A stretch of 64,000 bases of DNA from Syntrophales bacterium (GTDB taxonomy: Bacteria > Desulfobacterota > Syntrophia > Syntrophales > UBA2210), in the NCBI GenBank assembly GCA_023230565.1, contig JALNXD010000011.1, forward strand, positions 22,308 through 86,307, in the 5' to 3' direction. Below, in pieces: positions 56,452 through 64,000 of the stretch (positions are counted from its first letter, which is position 1; the number at the start of each line of letters is the position of its first letter). The translations under genes were made by a program, and so were the position numbers. The notes below the pieces were generated by a model. It had not been told where the DNA came from and did no database searches. It saw only the letters and a program-made list of their open reading frames with translations.

Positions 56452-58872
56452 ATGTTCGTCGATGTAGCCGTAGATGCAGTTTCGGATCATACCCTTTCTT
56501 ATTGTGTTCCCGGCGAACTGTGCGCCATGATAGCCATCGGGAAACGTGTGCTTGTTCCATTGGGAAAAAAAAGTGTGACAGGATATATAGTTGAAGTTGC
56601 AAAAGATTCTCAGCGGAACGATCTTAAAAATGTCTTGAAGGTATTAGATACAAACCCCCTTTTCGGCAAATTTGATCTCGCTTTCTACCGCTGGGCCGCT
56701 GATTATTACATGTATCCCCTCGGCAAAGCCTTGAAGACAATTCTTCCATCGGGAATCGTTGTTAAAAGCAACCGGTGGATCACTGGATTACGGAAGCCGG
56801 AAAAAGGCGACGACCTTACTGAAACACAAGAGTACTTTCTGAGCGTTCTTCTTGAGCATCCTAAGGGCACGCGATTAAATTCACTGCGAAAGAATGTAGC
56901 GATTCCAGATAAGGACCTGAAAACACTTACAGACAATCATTATGTCAAAATTGAAGACAGGTTGCAAAAGCCTGCTGTACGCGAAAAAAAGGCAAAACTG
57001 ATAAAGCCTTCAAAAACAGCTGAAATTGAAAAAACGATTTTGACGAAGCGCGAGCGAGAACTGCTCGACTATCTGAAAGGCAAAAACGAAATATATTACC
57101 ATGATCTTCGTCATATCTTCAAAAATGCTTCATCACTGATTCCCCGCCTTGAAAAAAAAAATGTGATCACACTGCGCGAAGTTGTGATATTACGAAATCC
57201 GCCAGCACCGGTAAAAGTAGGGATTGATTCCGGCAATGTATCCCTTACCGGCGATCAGGAAAAGGCGCTGCAGAATATAATCGAAGGTATCCGTGAAAAA
57301 ACTTTCAGGCCGTGCTTGCTTCATGGGGTTACGGGAAGCGGTAAAACAGAAGTCTATCTTCAGGCTGTTTCACATGTTCTCAAGGAAGGAGGCAGTGCAT
57401 TGGTGTTGGTGCCGGAAATCGCATTAACACCTCAGCTGATACATCGGGTAACGGATCGCTTCGGAGAAGATATTTTGGCACTCCTTCACAGCGGCATTAC
57501 ACCGGGAGAACGATACGACCAGTGGAGAAAGATTGCATCCGGAAAAGCAAGGATTATCCTCGGAGCCCGATCTGCGATTTTTGCCCCTGCGATAAATCTT
57601 AAGCTTATTGTTATAGATGAGGAACACGATCAGTCATACAAGCAAGATGGCAGAATGCCATATCACGCAAGAGATCTTGCGATTATTCGAGCTCGCTTAC
57701 TTTCTGCAGTAGTTATTCTTGGATCGGCAACCCCGGAAATACAAAGTTATCATAATACGAAACGGAAGGGTTTTTCTTACCTCAGTCTGTCTACCCGTAT
57801 AGCGAATAGATCACTGCCGCACATGGAAATTATTGACATGAAGGCACCGGGAATCAAGTACAGCAACAACTCGATAATCTCACGACCTCTGGCAAAAGCG
57901 ATACGGGAAACGCTTGGAGCCGGTAAACAGAGCCTTCTTTTCCTGAACAGAAGAGGTTTTACTACATTTCTGTCTTGTCCCGACTGCGGATATGTTTTTC
58001 ACTGTAGCAATTGTTCAGTAACAATGACACACCACATAAGCGATAATACATTGAAATGCCACTACTGCAATTACTCTGTTAAAGCTCCACCGCTATGTCC
58101 GGTATGCAGAAGCGCTCGAGTATTAAGCTTCGGTGCAGGCACGGAAAAGCTCTTTCAGGAAACTGCAGCGCTTTTTCCTCGTGCCAGAATCGCACGGCTC
58201 GACAGCGACACCGCCTCTGAAAAAGGAGCCTACGAACGCATTCTTTCTGATCTCAACGAGCAAAACATCGATATATTAATCGGAACCCAGATGATCGCAA
58301 AGGGGCATGATTTCCCTCAGATCACGTTAGTAGGTATAGTTTCAGCCGATATCTCGCTCAATATACCCGATTTCCGTGCATCCGAGCGCACGTTTCAGCT
58401 GCTCACCCAGGTATCGGGAAGAGGCGGCAGAGGAGATACGCCGGGCAGAGTTATCGTACAAACCTTGAATCCTTCCAATTACGCGATAGTAAAGGCAAAA
58501 AATTACGATTATGAGGGATTTTATCAAAAGGAACTGGAAGCACGAAACGTGCTTAAATATCCGCCCTTTTCACGTATGATAAATCTCCGCATATCATCAA
58601 ATGATGAGAAGAAAGCCCGCCAAATGGCACAAAAGCTTGCACTCACCGCACGGGAGCAGCTGAAAAAATTGAATGCTGACAAGGTTGTAACTCTGATAGG
58701 GCCTGCCGAATCCCCTCTAAAAAAGATCAAGGGGAAATATCGCTGGCAGCTTCTACTCAAAGGGATTGATACAGGCAAACTTCGTGAATTGGCAGAATCA
58801 ATAATAACAGCCGCAGGAAAAAGGATTGCGCTCAATATGAAAATCGATATAGATCCTTTTAACTTTATGTAA
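56452..58872 (+). CDS. priA: Primosomal protein N', replication restart helicase PriA
   Basis: Reloads the replisome at collapsed forks. The 806-residue product has the 3'BD (FVDVAVDAVSDHTLSYCVP), Walker [17 protein letters not shown] box VIDEEHDQSYKQDGRMPYHARD, four paired cysteine motifs (CPDCGYVFHCSNC and CHYCN...LCPVC) and helicase motif GTQMIAKGHDFPQITLVGI. ATG 56452 was chosen for the AAAAGGAA upstream and because the conserved domain begins immediately; TTG 56422 and ATG 56431 are alternatives. Confidence 0.96.
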   Translation: MFVDVAVDAVSDHTLSYCVPGELCAMIAIGKRVLVPLGKKSVTGYIVEVAKDSQRNDLKNVLKVLDTNPLFGKFDLAFYRWAADYYMYPLGKALKTILPSGIVVKSNRWITGLRKPEKGDDLTETQEYFLSVLLEHPKGTRLNSLRKNVAIPDKDLKTLTDNHYVKIEDRLQKPAVREKKAKLIKPSKTAEIEKTILTKRERELLDYLKGKNEIYYHDLRHIFKNASSLIPRLEKKNVITLREVVILRNPPAPVKVGIDSGNVSLTGDQEKALQNIIEGIREKTFRPCLLHGVTGSGKTEVYLQAVSHVLKEGGSALVLVPEIALTPQLIHRVTDRFGEDILALLHSGITPGERYDQWRKIASGKARIILGARSAIFAPAINLKLIVIDEEHDQSYKQDGRMPYHARDLAIIRARLLSAVVILGSATPEIQSYHNTKRKGFSYLSLSTRIANRSLPHMEIIDMKAPGIKYSNNSIISRPLAKAIRETLGAGKQSLLFLNRRGFTTFLSCPDCGYVFHCSNCSVTMTHHISDNTLKCHYCNYSVKAPPLCPVCRSARVLSFGAGTEKLFQETAALFPRARIARLDSDTASEKGAYERILSDLNEQNIDILIGTQMIAKGHDFPQITLVGIVSADISLNIPDFRASERTFQLLTQVSGRGGRGDTPGRVIVQTLNPSNYAIVKAKNYDYEGFYQKELEARNVLKYPPFSRMINLRISSNDEKKARQMAQKLALTAREQLKKLNADKVVTLIGPAESPLKKIKGKYRWQLLLKGIDTGKLRELAESIITAAGKRIALNMKIDIDPFNFM

Positions 58873-58903
58873 GCGATAATATCACACTCGGACAGCAAAA
58901 TGC

Positions 58904-58932
58904 TTGCCATAGGGATTTCTAGCACATATAAT
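58904..58932 (+). promoter_or_regulatory. Sigma-70-type promoter upstream of the DUF1846 gene
   Basis: TTGCCA at 58904-58909, a 17-base spacer, and a perfect TATAAT at 58927-58932, 120 bases before the start codon. Confidence 0.7.
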
Positions 58933-59052
58933 CCCCGCATCAAAACTATGAATGTGTAATGGAAAAGATACTGCCGAAACAGAATCGGCTGTTTGCTTAC
59001 CCGTCTGCATATTTTGCTCGAACAATATTTAATTTTAAAGAAAGGCACAGCA

Positions 59053-60570
59053 ATGTCGGCAGCAATTGGATTTGACAATGAAAAATATATCAGGGAACAA
59101 ACCGCTGAAATCCTTCAGAGAGTTGAGCGCTTTAATAACAAACTGTATCTGGAATTTGGCGGGAAACTCCTTTATGACTATCATGCCGCCCGTGTTTTGC
59201 CAGGCTATGATCCCAATGTTAAAATGAGGCTATTGCAGAAGCTTAAGGATAAGGCGGATATATTGCTTTGCATCTACGCAGGCGACATAGAAAGAAAAAA
59301 GATACGAGCAGATTTTGGAATCACCTATGATTCGGATGCACTCAAGCTCATTGACGATTTAAGGTCCTGGGGGATTGAAGTGCTCGGAGTCGTAATAACC
59401 CGGTACGATAATCAACCTGCTGCAACTGTATTTAAAAACAAGCTCGAAAGAAGAGGGATTAAAGTTTTTACCCATCGCTTTACAAAAGGATATCCCACGG
59501 AAGTTGATGTAATAGCAAGTGATGAGGGATATGGACAAAATACGTATATAGATTCCGAAAAGCCTCTGGTAATAGTGACAGGGCCAGGCCCGGGAAGCGG
59601 CAAACTTGCCACCTGTCTGTCTCAGCTTTACCACGATTATCGGCGTGGAATAAAATCGGGCTATGCCAAATTCGAAACATTTCCGGTCTGGAATCTGCCA
59701 TTGAAACATCCTGTGAATGTCGCGTATGAAGCCGCTACAGCTGATCTTAAGGATTTGAATCTTATCGATCCGTTTCACCTCGATGCGTACGATCGAAAAG
59801 CAGTAAATTATAATCGTGATGTAGAAATCTTTCCTGTACTTAAAAGAATTCTTGAAAAAATCACGGGCGGAGAATCTTTCTACCGATCCCCAACAGATAT
59901 GGGTGTCAACAGGGTCGGCTTTGCCATAACCGATAACGAGGTTTCAATTGAAGCAGCCAAACAGGAATTGATACGACGGTATTTCCGATACCGCTGCGAA
60001 TACATAATGGGTTTTTCCGACAAAGAATCCGTGCAGAGAGTTGAACTGTTTATAAAAGATTTCGGCATAAATCCGGAATACAGGCGTGTTGTCGAACCGG
60101 CACGACACGCAGCTCTTTGTGCTCAAAATCTGCACAAAGGAAATAAAGGCATTTTCTGCGGCGCCGCCATGGAATTGAAAGATGGCACAATCGTAACGGG
60201 AAACAATTCGCCTTTGCTTCATGCGGCTTCAAGTCTCGTTCTGCATGCAATTAAATATTTGGCGGAAATACCGCCAAAAATAAAACTGCTCCCTCCGGCT
60301 ATCACCGATTCTGTACAAAAACTTAAAATGCGGATTCTAGCAGAAAAATCAGTAAGCCTCGATCTTAATGAAACACTTATCGCACTCAGCATAAGTGCAT
60401 CTACGAATCCGGCTGCACAACTTGCAATGGATCGCCTGGAAGATTTGAAAGGCTGTGAAGTCCACATAACCCATATTCCAACACCGGGAGACGAGGAAGG
60501 ACTGAGGCGCATCGGGGTTAACGCCACAAGCGATCCGGTGTTTTCCACTGCCAACCTTTTTATTTCCTGA
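59053..60570 (+). CDS. DUF1846 family protein
   Basis: A 505-residue soluble protein of the DUF1846 family. Seen: [20 protein letters not shown] (start), [21 protein letters not shown], a mononucleotide-binding-like glycine loop [23 protein letters not shown] (P-loop-like GPGPGSGK), and [12 protein letters not shown]. Members are known mostly from Firmicutes and Actinobacteria and have no agreed role. ATG 59053 has GAAAGG upstream; the frame extends earlier without support. It is monocistronic, with its own promoter and convergent with the dynamin gene. Confidence 0.88.
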   Translation: MSAAIGFDNEKYIREQTAEILQRVERFNNKLYLEFGGKLLYDYHAARVLPGYDPNVKMRLLQKLKDKADILLCIYAGDIERKKIRADFGITYDSDALKLIDDLRSWGIEVLGVVITRYDNQPAATVFKNKLERRGIKVFTHRFTKGYPTEVDVIASDEGYGQNTYIDSEKPLVIVTGPGPGSGKLATCLSQLYHDYRRGIKSGYAKFETFPVWNLPLKHPVNVAYEAATADLKDLNLIDPFHLDAYDRKAVNYNRDVEIFPVLKRILEKITGGESFYRSPTDMGVNRVGFAITDNEVSIEAAKQELIRRYFRYRCEYIMGFSDKESVQRVELFIKDFGINPEYRRVVEPARHAALCAQNLHKGNKGIFCGAAMELKDGTIVTGNNSPLLHAASSLVLHAIKYLAEIPPKIKLLPPAITDSVQKLKMRILAEKSVSLDLNETLIALSISASTNPAAQLAMDRLEDLKGCEVHITHIPTPGDEEGLRRIGVNATSDPVFSTANLFIS

Positions 60571-60603
60571 TTGTCTGATCCCGCATATTCATTGAAAGGC
60601 AAG

Positions 60604-62847
60604 TCAGGCAGAAAGATCGTTTTTTAAGCGATAAAGTCGTTCGAGCGCTTCTTTTCCGCCCGATTCTATATCGTTAAGCATTTCTATCACTCTGTTTTTT
60701 TCTATCTGGTTTCCATCGATAAGTCCAGTTGCCTCAGACATATCGACGGTGAAAACTCTGAAGCGGTCAATGATGGTTTCGTAGATATTCTGGGCAATTT
60801 TATCAGTGAGAATATACAAATACTGAAATTTCAAATTTTCCTTGTAATCGTTCATGTGAAATGCAATAGATCTGATCGTTTCTTTTTTTATTCTCCCCAT
60901 TGCATCACGAATAGCAAAAATCTCTTCAGTCTGTCCCTTCTTTCCTTTTTTAATGAGGCCTTTCAAAATTCCCATAGTTTTATAAAACCCCAGCCGAATG
61001 ACAGCTTCAGACCGTACTTTTGCCGTATAATGAAGAGTCGATGCAAAGGAAGGGGTACGAATCCCGCTTCTCCTTTTCAGATTCCCGAGCTCCCAGGCAC
61101 TGAAATCCAAAGAAGCCGATAATTCCTCTTCACGGGATTGGATCCCCATGGCAGACAGAATCGATCTGTGCCGGATTTTAGCCTCATGAATCTGGGTTTC
61201 GTAGGATGCGGCGATAGCACGAAGTTTTTCTTCCGCTTTCCGTTCTTCCTGCTGAATGAACTGTATAAGCTGCGGGTTTATCGTTTCGGTGATATATCGA
61301 TCCAGGGATTCCTTAAATTTTTGAAAGAGATCATAAAGGATAGAGGAAAATCCTTTCCCTGAAAGGTCCGCTTCAACTTCATGATAGTTTATTTCATATT
61401 TTTTGACGAATTCTCTTATATCTTTTACAATATTTCCGAATCTTACATCGAGAAAACGGTCAATATCAGTTCCAATCGATCTTTTTATCTTAAGAGAACT
61501 TCCATCCAGGGTATCTTTGAGTAAATTTTTTTGGCTGTCCAACTGCCTGAGGGTATATTTGGCAGTATCGAGAACATGTCGTGCCTCCTGTGACCCTTTA
61601 ATCAGAACCTCGCGGTTGAAAGCGGCCCATTCCCCAAGATTTGTCGCTGCGGCCGACAGTCTATCGATATGAGTTTTCAGAAGTATGTTGTACCGGTCAC
61701 GATCCAGCCGGTCTCTCAAAAATATCGTAAATCTCTCCGTTTCTTTCGTACCGAAATCCCTGAGTTCTTTATCCCCCCTCCACTGCTTCAGTTTTTCCGC
61801 ATCCTTTTCTGAAATAACCGGTTCGATTTTTTCGAAAAGATTGAATAATGCCGAAAAAGTAAATATTTCCGGACTGTTCTTGATAAGATCAAGCTCATAA
61901 CTGACCCGGTCCACGACGCGCGAGAGATCCCCCATGCCCTCATGTTCACTGAAATCAAAATTAATTACAAAAAGAACATTTTCCATAAAGCCCATTTTTT
62001 TAATCAGCGAAAGGAAACCTATATCCGCTTGCCGAATCCCCGTTCTGCTGCTTATTATATAGAGAATCAAATGGGTACGCAGCAGGTAATCCTGTATCAT
62101 TGCAAGGTGATGGGGATTGATGGAATCGACTCCCTGGCAGTCCCCTATTTCAATATTTTCATCGAGAAATTCCCCTCCGGGCACCTGCAGTTCCAAATCT
62201 TTCAAGTATACCGCAAGGGAATCATCTCCGGCAAACTCCTTGTGCTTTCCAAATTGAACGGACCCCTTCAAAGTTCGAACACCTGTCTGTTCTTTTAAAA
62301 AATCTTTAATTCTGGGAAAGCCCTTCAAGTATGAATTCAATAGCACACTTTTGGAATCGAGCGTTTCGTTTTTGATGATTGTATCACCTGTCAGTTCTGA
62401 AAGGGCCTTCTCCAGCTCTTCTCGATCTGTTTGACGCCTTATATCGAATACTTTTGAGGCCTGTTGTTCCAGCGAGGGGAAAAGAATAATTGCCTGGCGC
62501 ATATCTGCATTTACTTCCTCCCAGGATTTCAGATCCAGAACCGCCTCCAGTTTTTTATTCTTGCGAACCCTTGTGATTATTGAGGTTACCACTCCGGCAC
62601 CTCTCTTCAGATAATCCTTTCCAAGCAGCGCATTTACAAACGTGCTTTTGCCCGATTTGATTGCCCCCACAACAGCTATTCTGATAATATCTCCTTTAAG
62701 CTGCTCGTCCATTCCTCTGACGATATCTTCCCATCCTTCCAGAGGTTTTACAGATATTCCGGAGATGGAATGTGCGTTACCGATACACACCAAAATCTCA
62801 TTGCTGATTGCAAGAAGATTTTCTTTCACTAACTCAAAGCTGTTCAT
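60604..62847 (-). CDS. Bacterial dynamin-like GTPase
   Basis: A 747-residue large GTPase. G1 is VVGAIKSGKSTFVNALLG (Gly61-Thr69 loop), the G2 Thr lies in GAGVVTSIITR, G3 is DCQGVDS (instead of DxPG), and a G4-like NFDFSEH replaces (T/N)KxD. Long helical stretches (about 380-600) follow, and there is a Lys/Arg-rich region near 640 (KGLIKKGKKG), perhaps the membrane-contact tip. Such proteins often come in pairs; this one stands alone, with no partner gene in the window. AGGAGA before ATG 62847 fixes the start. Possible roles include membrane repair or remodelling, or phage defence, but none is shown. Confidence 0.87.
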   Translation of the reverse strand: MNSFELVKENLLAISNEILVCIGNAHSISGISVKPLEGWEDIVRGMDEQLKGDIIRIAVVGAIKSGKSTFVNALLGKDYLKRGAGVVTSIITRVRKNKKLEAVLDLKSWEEVNADMRQAIILFPSLEQQASKVFDIRRQTDREELEKALSELTGDTIIKNETLDSKSVLLNSYLKGFPRIKDFLKEQTGVRTLKGSVQFGKHKEFAGDDSLAVYLKDLELQVPGGEFLDENIEIGDCQGVDSINPHHLAMIQDYLLRTHLILYIISSRTGIRQADIGFLSLIKKMGFMENVLFVINFDFSEHEGMGDLSRVVDRVSYELDLIKNSPEIFTFSALFNLFEKIEPVISEKDAEKLKQWRGDKELRDFGTKETERFTIFLRDRLDRDRYNILLKTHIDRLSAAATNLGEWAAFNREVLIKGSQEARHVLDTAKYTLRQLDSQKNLLKDTLDGSSLKIKRSIGTDIDRFLDVRFGNIVKDIREFVKKYEINYHEVEADLSGKGFSSILYDLFQKFKESLDRYITETINPQLIQFIQQEERKAEEKLRAIAASYETQIHEAKIRHRSILSAMGIQSREEELSASLDFSAWELGNLKRRSGIRTPSFASTLHYTAKVRSEAVIRLGFYKTMGILKGLIKKGKKGQTEEIFAIRDAMGRIKKETIRSIAFHMNDYKENLKFQYLYILTDKIAQNIYETIIDRFRVFTVDMSEATGLIDGNQIEKNRVIEMLNDIESGGKEALERLYRLKNDLSA

Positions 62848-63324
62848 ATACTCTCCTGCGACCATACTTCTTTCAATTAAATATAAGATACAAACCGTCC
62901 CGGATCATCGCCTTTGCAGCACGATATCAAGCCTTTCGCACGCCTCGATTAATCTTCCGATTTGATGCTCTCTCAGCTTTATTTTATGATGGTAAATTTA
63001 TGGAGTGTAGGAAAAATGTTTCACCATGTAAAGAGAAAAGCGTTTTGCGCATGCATGCTTTATTATTGCAAGTCTCTTTTGAGCACCTTGAAACAGCAGA
63101 AGCCCGTTTCCACGCCACCTGTGATAATTTTTAATTCTGAAAGCGACATTCTTTTTATCCCTCTGCACGTTTTTACACATCTCCTTTACTCTTGATGGCT
63201 TCGTAAAAGCTCCTCACACCGGCCGATCTGGCAATATAACGGAAGAGACATCATTCGTTCCCCCTTGTTTTTCAAAGTAATTACCCATACATAAAAATAA
63301 TATTATTTTTTTAAAAATTAAGGC
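62848..63324. other. Gene-free region ahead of the rRNA operon
   Basis: No gene recognised. It contains GATGGCTTCGTAAAAGC at about 63196-63212, resembling a short interspersed motif of deltaproteobacterial genomes, and an A/T-rich tract (63290-63320) that could act as an UP element for the first rRNA promoter. Confidence 0.5.
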
Positions 63325-63353
63325 TTGACAGTCTCATCCAGAAATCGTATAAA
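63325..63353 (+). promoter_or_regulatory. rRNA promoter P1
   Basis: A consensus -35 TTGACA (63325-63330), a 17-base spacer and TATAAA (63348-63353), just downstream of an A/T-rich tract that looks like an UP element. Confidence 0.85.
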
Positions 63354-63420
63354 GCGCCCTCGTTCGGAACAAAGACAGAAAACAGTCGATTCTTTTCTGC
63401 AGTCCCGACGAAGATAGATC

Positions 63421-63449
63421 TTGACAGCATTTTTCATTTACTGTATAAA
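63421..63449 (+). promoter_or_regulatory. rRNA promoter P2
   Basis: TTGACA (63421-63426), a 17-base spacer and TATAAA (63444-63449), 96 bases downstream of P1 with the same hexamers and spacing. Tandem promoters are usual for rRNA operons. Confidence 0.85.
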
Positions 63450-63470
63450 GGTCCTTCACCTTTTTTAAAA

Positions 63471-63482
63471 TGTTCTTTTGAA
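63471..63482 (+). promoter_or_regulatory. boxA-like antitermination site in the rRNA leader
   Basis: TGTTCTTTTGAA resembles the boxA consensus (TGCTCTTTAACA) in the expected place between P2 and the 16S gene. Confidence 0.5.
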
Positions 63483-63531
63483 TTTGAATAGTGGGATAGC
63501 TAGCTTACGGGCCTTAATTTCTTTGATTATT

Positions 63532-63549
63532 AAGGATCGAAAGATCCTT
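63532..63549 (+). other. Pre-16S leader hairpin
   Basis: AAGGATC, a GAAA tetraloop and GATCCTT form a perfect hairpin ten bases before the mature 16S end, probably part of the processing region. Confidence 0.5.
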
Positions 63550-63558
63550 TTAGGATTT

Positions 63559-64000
<442 letters not shown>

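Noticed and set aside
56188..56490. 100-codon minus-strand frame in the gap before priA
   Set aside because: No recognisable family, no ribosome site seen, and it overlaps the priA start.

Overview
The window looks like a stretch of chromosome from an uncultivated Gram-negative bacterium, most plausibly a deltaproteobacterial (Desulfobacterota-like) lineage. The hints are a DUF6178-family protein, a heptose-1-phosphate adenylyltransferase (LPS heptose synthesis), DksA, an RfaE2/ComF/RsfS/PriA housekeeping run and the general gene style. The placement is an inference. The 16S rRNA at the right edge is bacterial but partial, and I cannot place it from memory. Some genes are of types better known from archaea or scattered bacteria: an archaeal-style PurD, a TrpB2-type tryptophan synthase beta chain and a Methanosarcina-type SerC. 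No CRISPR array, intact transposon or prophage was seen.

Left part (1-7.9 kb): purH (cut by the window edge), a purD that is split by a frame change, gltX, then a stand-alone trpB2. The trpB2 gene is preceded by what reads as a complete tryptophan attenuator: a 24-codon leader peptide with four Trp codons, a terminator hairpin with a T8 run, and a competing antiterminator pairing. A small Cys-rich protein, rarA and a GT2 glycosyltransferase follow.

Glycogen/alpha-glucan block (7.9-16.2 kb, minus strand): a GT4 glycosyltransferase, a 1,422-residue GT3 glycogen synthase/GT35 phosphorylase fusion, and an 893-residue GH57/GT5 fusion. The GH57 half appears to lack its catalytic Asp. Polymer synthesis and breakdown are thus packed into two giant polypeptides. 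Next (16.4-19.1 kb) a DHH/DHHA1 phosphoesterase lies divergent from a diadenylate cyclase fused to a YbbR (CdaR-like) domain. This is a plausible c-di-AMP synthesis and turnover pair.

Middle (19-38.5 kb): exonuclease III, a GC-richer acyl-CoA ligase, the 3' remnant of a sugar-nucleotide epimerase/decarboxylase, an exported DUF4185-like protein, an epoxide-hydrolase-like enzyme, a universal stress protein, uvrBC, an AGPS-like flavoprotein lacking the His-His-His motif with an FGGY kinase beside it, two tandem CNNM/CBS proteins, a GlmU-like uridylyltransferase without its acetyltransferase half, and ppsA.

Right part (38.5-64 kb): a DUF6178 protein, groESL, hsp20, an ABC-2 exporter with a NEW3-domain membrane protein, RNase P RNA, a zinc-ribbon coiled-coil protein, a CAU tRNA, radA, serC-serA-purA, rsfS-comF-rfaE2-dksA, priA, a DUF1846 protein and a lone bacterial dynamin-like GTPase. 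The window ends in the 5' part of a 16S rRNA gene with two consensus promoters and leader elements in front. All family calls are from motif reading; no searches were run.
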